From Phycisphaerales bacterium (GTDB taxonomy: Bacteria; Planctomycetota; Phycisphaerae; Phycisphaerales; UBA1924), in the NCBI GenBank assembly GCA_016709445.1, contig JADJMV010000001.1, positions 310,001-374,000 on the forward strand: a stretch of 64,000 nucleotides of DNA, written 5' to 3'. Numbering within the stretch: the first letter of the stretch is position 1; the number at the start of each line of letters is the position of its first letter. Made by a program: the position numbers and the translations under genes. Shown here in pieces: positions 26,518 to 36,879 of the stretch. A model generated the notes under the pieces. The model had not been told where the DNA came from. It worked only from the letters and a program-made list of their open reading frames with translations, and made no database searches.

Positions 26518-28200
26518 CTACCTGGCGCCCCTCTCCAGCACCTGCCCCTCCCGCACCAACCGCTCGCGTAGGTCGCGGTAGCTGACTGTCTGCACTGGAA
26601 GGTCGCACTCGACAGCGATCGCGGCCGCCGCCCCGGCAGACTGGCCCAGGATCATGAAGACCGGCTCCATCCGGATGGAGCCGTAGGCGATGTGCGAGCT
26701 GGACAGGCACACCGGCACGAGCAGATTATCGCACTCACTCCGTTTGGGGACGATCGCGTCGTAGGAGATCGGGTAGGGGCCGCCCGGGCTCACCTGGATA
26801 TCTCCCTCGTTGCGCACCACCGCGCGGCCCTGGTCATCGGTGGCGACGTACCGCTGCACATTGTGCGAATCCATGTTGTAGGAGCCCATCCCGATGGGGT
26901 GGGGTGTGGGCTTCTGGCCTTGAACGTGCGGCTGGGTTGTCACGAAGTCGCTCACCATGCGGCGTGCCTCGCGGATATAGATCTGGTGGGGCCAGTTGTG
27001 GTTGTCGGTGAACTCGTCGGCGGCGAGGCCCCAGGCAGCCATGCGTGTGCGGAGAGCTTCGGGCACCCGGGGGTCGCTCGCCAGGAAGTAGTAGAACCCG
27101 CGCTGGTAGCGTTCGTGCTCGGCGAGGATCTCCGCCCGGCGCTGGTAGGACGCCCCGGGGTACTCAGAGTTCATGCCGATGTTGTCGGTGCTGAATGCTC
27201 CGTTGTTGTTGGTGTCGGTCTTGCCGTTGGGCATCGGGTCAGGCTTGTGGAGCGGCGCGTCCGGGCTCGCGAGGATGTGGCGCAGGAGCAGCTCATATTG
27301 CGCCGGGTCGTACCCCTCGGGTTCGGCGATCGCGACCCGGTTCTCCTCCACCTTGGTCATGCACAGCCGGTAGGTGTATGCCTGCACGCGCCAATCGCCC
27401 TCGCCAGACTGCCCAGGGCCACCCGCGTGGATGCGAGGGAGCAGCCCGCTGGATGGATCGCCGGGCACCACGTACGGATCGATCGGCGCCTCAAACTGGT
27501 GCTTCAGCGCGTGCCCGGTCTGGACGCCGTTCAGGGTTTCGCCGTACACCGCGTTGGCCTCGCGCCCGACGGTGTACTGCACTCCCGCGGCCGCCATGAG
27601 GTCTCCCTCGTAGGTCGCGTCGATAAACACCCGAGCGTGGAATGATTCGCCGCCCTCCGTACGGATCTCCACGATCCTGGCCCCCTGCTTCGCGACCCCC
27701 GCTCCCGACCGATCCAGCCGGCGCCCACGAAACGTTGGTACGGCGGCTTCGCGGAGCATGTCTTCGATGATCGTCTCGGCCACATGGGGCTCGAACACCC
27801 ACATCGCGTCCTCGGCAGCGCGATAGCCTCGGAATGTGTCGCGATCCTCCCATCGCCAGGCATCCGGATCGTCGTAGTGGCGTTTGACGCGCTGGTAGAA
27901 CTCGCGGGCGAGGCCGCCGATGACGGACTTGTCGCCCGAATCGGTCCAGCCGAGGCCGTTGGTCGTCATGCCGCCGAGGTGCTGTTCCGGGCAGACGATG
28001 GCGACGGAGCGTCCGGCACGGGCGGCCTCGACGGCGGCGGAGATGGCCGCGGGGGTGCTGCCATAGATGAGGATTTCGTAGGTGGGGTCCGGAGTCGTCC
28101 CTAAGGCTTGGCCCGCCGCAGCTCTGGGAGCGAACGCCTGTGCGAGGCCCACGAGCACGCAGGCGAGGGTCGGGAGAGCTTGCCCAGCTTTCCAATTCAT
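26518..28200 (-). CDS. Exported FAD-dependent oxidoreductase
   Basis: The 560-residue product has a signal peptide ending AAAGQA and a Rossmann FAD site slightly altered from GxGxxG (ILIYGSTPAAISAAVEAARAG), then CPEQHLGGMTTNGLGWTDSG, as in the FAD_oxidored (PF12831) family common in planctomycetes. The C terminus has RMEPVFMILGQSAGAAAAIA, the second FAD-contacting region. Substrate unknown; relatives often sit near sulfatases or polysaccharide genes. GGAG lies six bases before the ATG at 28200. It converges on hisAIED with 22 bases between and is divergent from the first beta-helix gene. Confidence 0.87.
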   Translation of the reverse strand: MNWKAGQALPTLACVLVGLAQAFAPRAAAGQALGTTPDPTYEILIYGSTPAAISAAVEAARAGRSVAIVCPEQHLGGMTTNGLGWTDSGDKSVIGGLAREFYQRVKRHYDDPDAWRWEDRDTFRGYRAAEDAMWVFEPHVAETIIEDMLREAAVPTFRGRRLDRSGAGVAKQGARIVEIRTEGGESFHARVFIDATYEGDLMAAAGVQYTVGREANAVYGETLNGVQTGHALKHQFEAPIDPYVVPGDPSSGLLPRIHAGGPGQSGEGDWRVQAYTYRLCMTKVEENRVAIAEPEGYDPAQYELLLRHILASPDAPLHKPDPMPNGKTDTNNNGAFSTDNIGMNSEYPGASYQRRAEILAEHERYQRGFYYFLASDPRVPEALRTRMAAWGLAADEFTDNHNWPHQIYIREARRMVSDFVTTQPHVQGQKPTPHPIGMGSYNMDSHNVQRYVATDDQGRAVVRNEGDIQVSPGGPYPISYDAIVPKRSECDNLLVPVCLSSSHIAYGSIRMEPVFMILGQSAGAAAAIAVECDLPVQTVSYRDLRERLVREGQVLERGAR

Positions 28201-28323
28201 GGCGGTCTCCGATCGGGTCGGGCGTGTGTGCGAGCCTATCGCACGCGGCCTTTCGGATTCTCCGACCCCCCTCGAGGGCGATCTCGCATGTGCCGGGTGA
28301 ACCCCTACTCCCCGGAGGTCTCC

Positions 28324-29544
28324 ATGGTTTCGATAGTGCGTCCCCGCGGTCTTCGTGCCCGCATCGCGGCTTTGGCGATTCTCGTCACCGGCGGGGCCGC
28401 GACGCTGGTCGCCCTGGCAGGCCCGCTCGATCCGCCTTCGGGTCCGGTCGGCTCGACGTACAAGACGCTGACCGAGGTTGAGCCGCGGACGGCGCTGAGT
28501 GATCAGAGCGCCCCCGGCGACGCGGACAACCAGTTCAAGATCACCAAGCCCGGGTCCTACTACCTCACGGGGAACATCACGGGCGTCTCGGGCAAGACGT
28601 GCATCTACATCGCCAGCTCGCGGGTGACGCTCGACCTCAACGGCTTCACGCTGGAGGGCGTCTCGGGCGCGGTCAACGGGATCCGCGTGAACACCGACCA
28701 CGGCGTCTCGATCCGGAACGGCAACGTGTACAACTTCCGGGACGGGATCGACGCCCAGGAGACCAACGGGGCGAAGCTCGACAATCTCACGAGCACGGGC
28801 AACAGCTTCACGGGGTTCAAGATCGGGCTCACCGCGATCGTGACGGACTGCGCTTCGGTGAACAACCCCACAGGCTTCCAGGTCTTCTCGACCTCGACCC
28901 TGACGCGCTGCACGTCGAGGGGCGGCGGCAGTCGCGGATTCGACGTGGGCCGCGGGTGCTCCCTCACCGACTGCAACGCGTGGGGGACAGCGACGGGCTT
29001 CTACGTCGCGGGCGAGGGCATGCTCGAGCGATGCAGCTCCCGGGAGAACATCAACCACGGGTTCAACCTCCAGGAATCCTGCATCGTCAGCAACTGCGAG
29101 GCCTACAACAACGACCGCATCGGCTTCTTCGCGACGGCCCGTTCGCGCCTGACCAATTGCGTGGCACGCCTGAACGGCTGGGGCTTCAGCATGGTCGAGG
29201 CCAACGCCATCGTCGAATGTACGTCGGCGAGCAATCTCAACGACGGGCTCTATATGAGCGGCAATGCGAACACGGTCGAGCGCTCGACTTTCCACGAGAA
29301 TGGCAGGCATGGGATCTACCTGTTCGACGGCGTCGGCAACACCATCGACGGGAATCTGGTGACCTACAACGCCGACACGGGCCTCCGCTTGAACCACTCG
29401 GACAATCTCGCGGTGCGGAACCGATCGCGCGGCAACAGCGTCGCTAACTACTCGTTCGTGGCCAATAACGACTATGGGGTCATTCTGACGAATCCGGGCG
29501 CGGGCTTCACCTCGTCGGCGGCGTGGGCCAACTTCGCGTATTGA
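28324..29544 (+). CDS. Secreted right-handed beta-helix protein 1
   Basis: First of four tandem paralogues. The 406-residue product has an N-terminal hydrophobic signal, then the family's shared block: GPLDPPSGPVGSTYKTLTEV, a PGDADN run, and GSYYLTGNITG. The body is a series of roughly 22-residue beta-helix rungs rich in C-T-S/N (for example LTRCTSRGGGSRGFDVGRG), a pectate-lyase-like fold seen in carbohydrate-active or adhesive proteins. It is the most diverged copy and ends AAWANFAY rather than NANFTY. GGAGG lies five bases before the ATG. No catalytic residues were identified. Confidence 0.85.
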   Translation: MVSIVRPRGLRARIAALAILVTGGAATLVALAGPLDPPSGPVGSTYKTLTEVEPRTALSDQSAPGDADNQFKITKPGSYYLTGNITGVSGKTCIYIASSRVTLDLNGFTLEGVSGAVNGIRVNTDHGVSIRNGNVYNFRDGIDAQETNGAKLDNLTSTGNSFTGFKIGLTAIVTDCASVNNPTGFQVFSTSTLTRCTSRGGGSRGFDVGRGCSLTDCNAWGTATGFYVAGEGMLERCSSRENINHGFNLQESCIVSNCEAYNNDRIGFFATARSRLTNCVARLNGWGFSMVEANAIVECTSASNLNDGLYMSGNANTVERSTFHENGRHGIYLFDGVGNTIDGNLVTYNADTGLRLNHSDNLAVRNRSRGNSVANYSFVANNDYGVILTNPGAGFTSSAAWANFAY

Positions 29545-29606
29545 CGTGCCGAGATTCGCGGTGAGCGATGCTTCGTACACCGCGATCCGATTCAAAGGGA
29601 GCTGTC

Positions 29607-30749
29607 ATGCATACCCCGTCCCGCCCTCATGTCTGGCCTGCCGTGATCGCGGTGCTCGTGCTTGGAGGGGGTGCGGCGCTGGTTGCTTTAGCCGGCCCGC
29701 TCGACCCGCCGGCGGGGCCGGTGGCCCCGACCTTTAAGACGCTCTCGGAGGTCGAGCCGCGGATCGCCATCAACTCGACCAACACCCCGGGCGACGCCGA
29801 CAGCGTTTTCCACATCGCGGCCGGGGGCTCGTACTACCTGACCGGGAATCTCATTGGTCTGTTCGACGCCGGGAAGCACGGGATTGAAATCGCCGCGAGC
29901 AATGTCACGATCGATCTTGGGGGCTTCAGGATCACGGGCGGTGCCAGCACGCTGGACGGGATCTACGTCTCCGATCTGGGGCTGAAGAATATCACGATCT
30001 GCAATGGCGCCGTGACCAATTGGGGAGGCGAGGGCGTGAACGCCCACAACGCAACCGGGGGCTCCATCACTGGCGTGCACGCGTCGGACAACGGAGCACT
30101 CGGGATCCACGCCGGGATCGGCTTTGTCGTTCTCGAGTGCACAGCAACCGACAACGAGACCGGCATCGTTGCCAACCGCGGCTCCGTGGTCGAGCATTGC
30201 GCCGCGTCAATGAATCTCGGAGCCGGCATCGCGGTCGGGTTCAACTGCAGTGTCATCGGTTGCACGGCTTCCTCAAACGCCGCGGGCGGGATCTTCTCGC
30301 AGAACTACAGCAGGATCGCCGACTGCGCCGCAGCCGACAACGGCGGCTGGGGGATCGAGGTCCTCGCTGGCTGCTCCGTGCTCGACTCGCTCGCGAGCGC
30401 CAACGGAAGCGGCGGGATCCGGGCCGATTCCGGTTGTCTCATCAGAGCCAACAGCTGCGAGCGCAACGGAACCGGCGCCAACTCCGGACCCGGCATCTTG
30501 ATCACGGTCACCGACTGCCGGGTCGAGGGGAACAACTGCACCAACGCCGACTGGGGCCTCAAGGTCGAGGGGGCCGGAAACATCATCATCCGGAACACCT
30601 GCTCCGGAAACACCACAAACTGGAGCATCGTCGCCGGCAACGCCGTCGCGCCCATTGTCTCCGCCTCGAAGAATGCCACCGCCATCAGCGGTAATTCCTA
30701 CGTCGGGAGTCTTGGCTCGACTGACCCCAACGCCAATTTCACCTATTGA
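29607..30749 (+). CDS. Secreted right-handed beta-helix protein 2
   Basis: A 380-residue paralogue with a signal peptide (VIAVLVLGGGAALVALAG) followed by GPLDPPAGPVAPTFKTLSEV and NTPGDADSVFHI. Rungs such as VLECTATDNETGIVANRG and VIGCTASSNAAGGIFSQN show the beta-helix repeat. It ends GSTDPNANFTY. A GGGAG lies six bases before the ATG. It is 62 bases downstream of copy 1 and 71 upstream of copy 3, so the four genes are probably one transcription unit that arose by tandem duplication. Confidence 0.86.
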   Translation: MHTPSRPHVWPAVIAVLVLGGGAALVALAGPLDPPAGPVAPTFKTLSEVEPRIAINSTNTPGDADSVFHIAAGGSYYLTGNLIGLFDAGKHGIEIAASNVTIDLGGFRITGGASTLDGIYVSDLGLKNITICNGAVTNWGGEGVNAHNATGGSITGVHASDNGALGIHAGIGFVVLECTATDNETGIVANRGSVVEHCAASMNLGAGIAVGFNCSVIGCTASSNAAGGIFSQNYSRIADCAAADNGGWGIEVLAGCSVLDSLASANGSGGIRADSGCLIRANSCERNGTGANSGPGILITVTDCRVEGNNCTNADWGLKVEGAGNIIIRNTCSGNTTNWSIVAGNAVAPIVSASKNATAISGNSYVGSLGSTDPNANFTY

Positions 30750-30820
30750 GCCGCCGCGCCCGCCGAGACGCACCGCAGCCCCAACCGCGCCGACACCATC
30801 ACACCCCCAAGGAGTTCACC

Positions 30821-31948
30821 ATGCCACGGAGCCCTCTCACGATCCCGGCCCTGGCCTGCGCCACACTCGCCGGCGCAGCCCTGCTGCTCGCCGGGCCGCT
30901 GGATCCACCCAGCGGCCCCGTCGGATCGACCTACAAGACCCTGTCCGAGGTCGAGCCCCGCATCGCCATCAGCGCAGCCAACACCCCGGGCGACGCGGAC
31001 TCGGTCTTCAAGATTACCGAGCCCGGTTCGTACTACCTCACGGGCGGTATGACGGGCGCCGCCGGCAAGCACGGGATCGAGATCATCTCCAGCAGCGTGA
31101 CGCTCGACCTCAACGGCTTCACCATGCAGGGCGTCGCCGGCTCGCTCGATGGCGTCTCCACAACTGTCAGCGGCCTGGACAACATCGAGGTCCGAAACGG
31201 CTCGATCGTGGGATGGGGGGAGTCGGGCATCGACTTCGGCTACCGCCTCACGCGCAACTCGGTCATCTCCGACATCCGCAGTGGCGAGAATGCCCAGATC
31301 GGCATCAGCGCCGGGGTCGGAAACACCATTGCCCATTGCATAGCCTACGGCAACCTCTCCACCGGGATCGGGGCGTTGGGCGGATCCAACATCACGGACT
31401 CTGCCGCGAACGACAATGTCGGATGGGGCATCCGGGCCGGCTCCGGGTGCGTAGTGACCTCGTGCTCGGCCCTGCTCAACGGGCAGGGTGGCATCCTCGC
31501 AAACGACGGATCCGTCGTCACGCAGTCAACGGCCAATTCGAACGCGGGCTCGGGCATCTTCGCCGCAGATGGGTGCACGGTCGGCCGATGCTCCGTCCGC
31601 GACAACACCGTCGACGGCATCGTCGTCGGGTCGCAGTCCATCATTCTCGAGAATACGTGCACCAACAATGGGAGCGGCTCCACCGGCGCCGGCATCCACG
31701 CCACCGATCTCGACAATCGCATTGAAGGCAACAACTGCTCCCTCAATGTGCGGGGGTTCGACATCGACCGCGGCGGCAACTTCATCGTCCGCAATACCTG
31801 CTCGGGCAGCACCACCGTCAACTGGGACATCGCCGCCGGAAACACGATCCTCATCGTCAACGCCGCGACGATTGGCGGCGCCATTTTCGGGAACTCCGGC
31901 GGCACGCCGCCCGGCTCGACCGACCCCAACGCCAATTTCACGTATTGA
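30821..31948 (+). CDS. Secreted right-handed beta-helix protein 3
   Basis: A 375-residue paralogue with the block GPLDPPSGPVGSTYKTLSEV directly after the signal peptide, NTPGDADSVFKITEPGSYYL, and beta-helix rungs (VVTSCSALLNGQGGILANDG). The C-terminal part, from NRIEGNNCS through IVRNTCSGST to STDPNANFTY, is nearly the same as in copies 2 and 4, which points to gene conversion or strong constraint at the end. AAGGAG lies eight bases before the ATG. Confidence 0.87.
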   Translation: MPRSPLTIPALACATLAGAALLLAGPLDPPSGPVGSTYKTLSEVEPRIAISAANTPGDADSVFKITEPGSYYLTGGMTGAAGKHGIEIISSSVTLDLNGFTMQGVAGSLDGVSTTVSGLDNIEVRNGSIVGWGESGIDFGYRLTRNSVISDIRSGENAQIGISAGVGNTIAHCIAYGNLSTGIGALGGSNITDSAANDNVGWGIRAGSGCVVTSCSALLNGQGGILANDGSVVTQSTANSNAGSGIFAADGCTVGRCSVRDNTVDGIVVGSQSIILENTCTNNGSGSTGAGIHATDLDNRIEGNNCSLNVRGFDIDRGGNFIVRNTCSGSTTVNWDIAAGNTILIVNAATIGGAIFGNSGGTPPGSTDPNANFTY

Positions 31949-31975
31949 CACCATCGAAGACAGGAGGCCGCACCT

Positions 31976-33053
31976 ATGAAAGGCGTCACACTCATTGGCT
32001 CTACCTCGGCGGCCGTCCTGCTGGCCGGGGCGGCGCTCCTGTTCGCCGGGCCGCTGGATCCGCCGAGCGGTCCGGTCTCGGGCACCTACAAGACGCTCAC
32101 CGAGGTCGAGCCCCGGATCGCGATCAGCTCGGCGAACACGCCCGGCGACGCGACCAGCCTCTACAAGATCACGAAGCCCGGGTCGTACTACCTGACGGGC
32201 AACGTGACGGGCAAGTCGGGCCGGTACGGCATCTACATCGAGGCGGACAAAGTCACCATCGACCTCTCGGGGTTCACGCTCTCCGGCGTGGCGGGGTCGC
32301 TCGACGGCATCCAGGGCTACGAGGGGATACGCGATACGACGATCCGCAACGGCGCCGTCTCGGGGTGGGCCCGCAGCGGGATCTACATCGGCGGCGGCGC
32401 CTACGGCTACGCGAGTGGCGTCCACATCGAGGATGTCTACGCGAGCGACAACACCTACGTCGGCATCAGCGCCCGGCTTTTACGGCGACCGGTGCGTGAT
32501 CGCGCGGTGCATCGCGCAGGGCAACGGCTCGAACGGCATCGAGGCGAGCACCGGCGCCGTGATCGAGTCGTGCACCGCCGCGGCGAACACCGGAAACGGG
32601 ATTGTGCTCTCGGCCGGCGGCACCGTGCGAGGCTGCGTCTCGGCCACGAACGAGAGGGACGGCATCGTTGTCGGCAGCGCCGTGGTCAGCGGGTGCTCGC
32701 TCCTCCGCAATGCCGGAAACGGGATCCGGGCCAACAATAACTGCCTGATCACGGGCAATCAGGTGGACGCGAGCGGCTACGGTGCGGACAACTCCGGAGC
32801 AGGGATCTGGGCCACGGGGAGCGACAACCGCATCGAGGGCAACAACTGCACCGACTCCGATCGGGGCATCGAGATCGCCGCGGGCGGCAACATCATCGTC
32901 CGTAACACATGCTCGGGCAACACGCTCAACTGGAGCGTGGTCGCGGGCAATGTCATCCTCGTGGTCAACGCCTCGACGGCCGGGGCCGTCTCCGGCAATT
33001 CCGGCGGCACGGCGCCGGGTTCGACCGATCCCAACGCGAACTTCACCTACTGA
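31976..33053 (+). pseudogene. Secreted right-handed beta-helix protein 4, single-base frame break
   Basis: The fourth paralogue (358 residues if repaired) has the same signal, GPLDPPSGPVSGTYKTLTEV block, rungs and GSTDPNANFTY end. The frame changes at the CCC run 32472-32474, between YVGISA and GFYGDRCVIARC; removing one C gives a continuous protein whose two halves align with the paralogues. Because nothing else is damaged, a base-calling error or very recent mutation is likely. An AGGAGG lies upstream of the ATG. Confidence 0.8.
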
Positions 33054-33080
33054 TCCGAAAGCCTGCATTGGAGCACCCAG

Positions 33081-33734
33081 ATGAACGCGACCTCCCACGC
33101 TTGCGCCGCCCTCGCTCTCCTGGCTTCCCCCGCCCTGGCCCAGTCTGATGTCTCCCTCACCAACAAGTGGTCCTGGGGTGAAAACATCGGCTTCATGAAC
33201 TGGCGCGACGCCGGAGACCCCGACGGCGCCCAGGGCGTCCAGCTCTACTCGTCCTTCCTCGGCGGATACGTCTGGTGCGAGAATGTCGGATGGATGAACC
33301 TCGGCGACGGCACACCCGCCAAGGGCTCGAGTTACGCCAATGTCAACGGCACCGACTTCGGGGTCAACCTGAATACCTCCGATGGCAGCCTCACCGGCTA
33401 CGGCTGGGGTGAGAACGTCGGATGGGTCAACTTCTCCGGGGGCGCTCTGGCCAAGCCGGCCCAGCCTGCCCGCCTCGACCTGGCGACCAACCGGCTCCGC
33501 GGCTACGCCTGGGGTGAAAACGTCGGCTGGATCAACCTTGACGACGGCGAGCACTTCGTCGCATTCAACTGCCCGGGCGACTTCAACGGCGATGGGTTGG
33601 TCGATACCCGTGACGTCATCGCCTTCCTGAATGCGTGGACGTCCAGGCAGGCCTCCGCCGACTGTGATGGGAATGGTGTTGTGGATACTCGCGACGTCCT
33701 CTGCTTCCTCAACCTCTGGGCCGCCGGCTGCTGA
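33081..33734 (+). CDS. Secreted WGENVGW-repeat protein with double dockerin-like tail
   Basis: The 217-residue product has a signal peptide (ASPALAQ) and four repeats around WSWGENIGFMNW, YVWCENVGWMNL, YGWGENVGWVNF and YAWGENVGWINL, separated by 35-45 residues: short Trp-rich beta units. The end holds two dockerin-like halves, DFNGDGLVDTRDVIAFLNAW and DCDGNGVVDTRDVLCFLNLW, finishing AAGC. It follows the beta-helix cluster by 27 bases and probably belongs to the same unit. The tail suggests cell-surface or complex attachment; the repeat's ligand is unknown. Confidence 0.85.
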   Translation: MNATSHACAALALLASPALAQSDVSLTNKWSWGENIGFMNWRDAGDPDGAQGVQLYSSFLGGYVWCENVGWMNLGDGTPAKGSSYANVNGTDFGVNLNTSDGSLTGYGWGENVGWVNFSGGALAKPAQPARLDLATNRLRGYAWGENVGWINLDDGEHFVAFNCPGDFNGDGLVDTRDVIAFLNAWTSRQASADCDGNGVVDTRDVLCFLNLWAAGC

Positions 33735-33750
33735 AGTCCCGGAGAACTGT

Positions 33751-36100
33751 TCAGCGCGGGGGGTCCAGTTGTGCCAGATCGGCACGCAAGGCGGCGGCAC
33801 GAGACGGGTCCTTGCAGGCCTCAGCCAGACGGATCAGGCGCTCGATCGCCTCGCGTCGGTCGGTGGCTGACGCTCTGGAGTTTTTCCGGACCGAGTCGTC
33901 GGAGCCCTCCAGCAAAGGCGTCGCCTCATCGAGCTTGCCCTGGTCAAGCAGGCACTCGCCGAGCACGCCCTGGATTTCGGCCATCGGAGAGCTGGTGGGA
34001 GGGAAGATCGCGCCCCACCGCTCGATGGCGGCGCGGAGGATTGGCTCGGCCTCGGCGGCGCGCCCGGCGGCGACGAGGATGCGTCCGAGTACCAATTGCG
34101 ACGAGCCGATGGAAGGATTGTCGGCGGGGAGTGTCCTCTGGCGGATCTCGAGGCCCTCGCGGGCGCGGGCCTCGGCTTCTGCCCCGCGCCCCAGCTTGAG
34201 CAGGAGAGATGCCGCGTTGTTGAGGCACGCGGCGGTCTGGGGGGAGTCCGACGCGAATTCGGTGCGGGCGATGCCGACCGCCTCATCCATCGCGGGGGAG
34301 GGCCTCCCTCGGGCGGCCCTGGCTGTCGAGGTTGCCGGCGAGCATGTTGAGCACGGCAACCAGGTCTCCCCGGTGGGCGGCGTTGCGCCGGAGGAAGGCG
34401 ATCAGGTCGCGGAGCGGCTGTTCCGTCCCCGGGGCATTGCCGGCGCGGGCGAGGGCGCCGGTGAGCAGCGCGGCCGCCTCGAGGGCGTTGGGGGTGCCGG
34501 TCTCGCCGAGCCGCTCGAAGAGGGCGACCGAGCGTGAGAGCATCTCGACGGCGCGGTCATCCTGGCGTTTGAGCAGAAACTGGCCGTAGTCGCGGAGCAG
34601 GCGGGCCTGGGCGGCGGCATCGGGGGTCGTCTCTGCAAGCGCTTTCGCCTCGGCAAACATCGGCGCAGCCTTGTCGTCCTGGCCAAGGCTCGACTCGATA
34701 CGGGCGAGGGAGCGGAGGACCTCAAGCCGGACGCGGGGGCGATCCTTGAGGCCGGATTCGACCTCGACCACTCCCCGTTCGATCAGCTCGCGCGCCGTAG
34801 GCTCGGGGGCGTTCTCGTCCTTGGCGGCGCCCCAGAAGAGCCTGAGCAGGAACTCCTGCATCTCCCAGGCGGTCTGCGCTTCGGCGGCCGCGGCCTGGGA
34901 CTCGCGGACTGCGCGGCGCTCCGCCCCGGCGGCGCGCGCAAAGAGAATGGCGAGGGCGATGGAGCAGACGAGCACGAGGGCGCCCAAGCTTCCTGTGATG
35001 GCGGCGGCGACGGGATGGCGCGAGACAAGCTTGCGGAGCTGGTAGCTGAGGGAGGGAGGGCGGGCCGCGATCGGCTCGTTGTCGAGGAAGCGCCGGATGT
35101 CGTCGGCGAGGGCGGAGGCGGACTGGTATCGCTCGGCGGGATCCTTGCGGAGGGCTTTGAGCACGATCGCGTCGATATCCCCCTGCAGGGCACGATCGAT
35201 TGACGAGGGTCGCGTCGGGGCTTGCTCGCAGATCGTGCGTACCGCCCCGAGGAGATTGCCCCGGTCGATCGGGTAGGGCAGGCGTCCGGTGAGCAGCTCG
35301 TAGAGCACCACGCCGAGGGCGTAGACGTCGGAGCGGGTGTCGATGGCGGGCTCGTCGCCCCGGGCCTGCTCGGGGCTCATGTAGGCGAGGGTGCCGGCGA
35401 TGCGCCCGGGCTCGGAGATCGCCGAGATCGCGGACTCGGATCCCGGGGTCTCCACGACCTTGGCGAGGCCGAAGTCGAGGATCTTCGGGGTGCCGTCGGG
35501 GGTGACGAGGATGTTGCCGGGCTTGAGATCACGGTGGATGACCCCGCGCCGGTGGGCGGCGGCAACAGCCTCGGCGATGCGCCGGAACAGCGCGAGCCGC
35601 TCGCGGGAGTCCAGGCCACGCGACTCGGCGTCTCGGCCCAGCGGCTCGCCCCTGACAAGCTCCATGGCGAAGTAGGGGCGACCATCGGGAGATCGCCCCG
35701 CACCGTACACGGCGGCGATCGAGGGGTGCGTGAGGAGGGCGAGGGCGCGGACCTCGCGCCGGAAGAGGCGTTCGTGCCGTTCGTCGATCGAGTAGCCGGC
35801 CCCCATCAGCTTGAGCGCCACGAGGCGGTCCGGGTTGGACTGGCGCGCTTCATAGACGACACCCATGCCGCCCCGGCCGAGCTCCCGGAGGATCGCGAAG
35901 TCGTCGATTCGTTCCGGCGGCCCGGGGGCGCTGGCGTGGGCGCGGACGAGAGCCTCGACGCGCAGATTCTCGCCGATGTCCTCGAGCATGGCGCGGCAGG
36001 CCTCGCAGGAGCTGATGTGGAAGGCGATCGCGTCGCGCGAGGGGAGCGATGGGTCCGCCGCCGCGAGGCGCTCGAGGTCAGGGAGTTCAGGGCACGGCAC
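33751..36100 (-). pseudogene. Ser/Thr protein kinase with zinc-finger-like N terminus and TPR C terminus, single-base frame break
   Basis: If repaired, a 782-residue protein. Residues 28-35 (HISSCEAC) form an HxxxCxxC motif as in zinc-binding anti-sigma domains. A kinase domain follows (about 67-335: GRGGMGVVYEA, VALKLM, VIHRDLKPGNIL, ILDFGLAKV, AGTLAYMSPEQ), then one membrane helix (about 365-388) and helical TPR-type repeats. The frame shifts in the GGGGG run 34294-34298; removing one base joins REALP to AMDEAVGIART as a normal TPR. The GTG start at 36100 overlaps the end of the ECF sigma gene by 14 bases, with GAGGAG eight bases upstream. The pair should work together: kinase signalling controlling the sigma factor. 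Confidence 0.85.
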
Positions 36101-36683
36101 GCGGCGGCTCCTCTTCGGTCGCCTCGAGTTCGGCCCGCAGTTCGCGGATCCGGCGAAGAACCCGGTGCTTGGCGTTGTAGACGGCCTTGATGGAGATCCC
36201 GAGGTCGGCCGCGGCCTCTTGCGGGCCAAGCCCGCGTTGCACGACCAGAGCGAACGCATCAAAGGTCTGGGGCTCCACCTCGGCCCGGACGCGATCGATG
36301 CACTGACCGAGGACGGCGCGCTCCCACTCCCCCTCCCACATGTTGGTGGCGGCAGCCTGATCGGGCGCCTCGGCGAGCCCGCTGTCGTGGACGGGTTGAC
36401 GCCTCGACTCGCGGAGCAGGCGGAGGCCCTGGCGGTAGGCGATGCCGAAGAGCCAACTGCTCAACCGACCCTGCTGCCGGTCGTAGCGTCCGTCCCGATA
36501 GGCAGCCGCGAACTCGGTGAGGGCTTGCTGGGCGAGGTCTTCGGCGTCGGGGCCTGGGAGTCCAAGGCTCCGTCCGAAGGAGGCGATCGGGGCTCGGAAG
36601 CGCCCGACGAATCGTCCCCAGGCGTCTTCGTTGGCGAAGTCGCGGAGGTCGTGGAGGACGGTCGTCGTCGTGATCCATTCCAT
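36087..36683 (-). CDS. ECF-type RNA polymerase sigma factor
   Basis: A 198-residue sigma-70 family protein. Region 2 contains DAEDLAQQALTEFAAAYRDG and LSSWLFGIAYRQGLRLLRE; region 4 contains QTFDAFALVVQRGLGPQEAA then DLGISIKAVYNAKHRVLRRI, the -35-recognition helix-turn-helix. It is translationally coupled to a kinase that carries an anti-sigma-like zinc motif. ECF sigma factors next to Ser/Thr kinases are a recognised planctomycete arrangement. The ATG at 36683 is at the start of recognisable homology; a weak ribosome site leaves some doubt. Confidence 0.9.
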   Translation of the reverse strand: MEWITTTTVLHDLRDFANEDAWGRFVGRFRAPIASFGRSLGLPGPDAEDLAQQALTEFAAAYRDGRYDRQQGRLSSWLFGIAYRQGLRLLRESRRQPVHDSGLAEAPDQAAATNMWEGEWERAVLGQCIDRVRAEVEPQTFDAFALVVQRGLGPQEAAADLGISIKAVYNAKHRVLRRIRELRAELEATEEEPPRAVP

Positions 36684-36879
36684 GGCAAGCGGGGCGGGAC
36701 GGTCGGCGGGCTCGGGCCATGATACTGGTGGGGCCCTCCGTCTTGGCCCCCTGGCGCCGCGTGTTCGTACTCGTCGGGCCGCGGGCGGACAGGAATTCCT
36801 TTGAGATGCTGAGAACTGGCGATGGTCGCGCGCATGACTGGGAGGAGGCGCCGCGGGCGGCTCCACGAGGAGACCAGTC

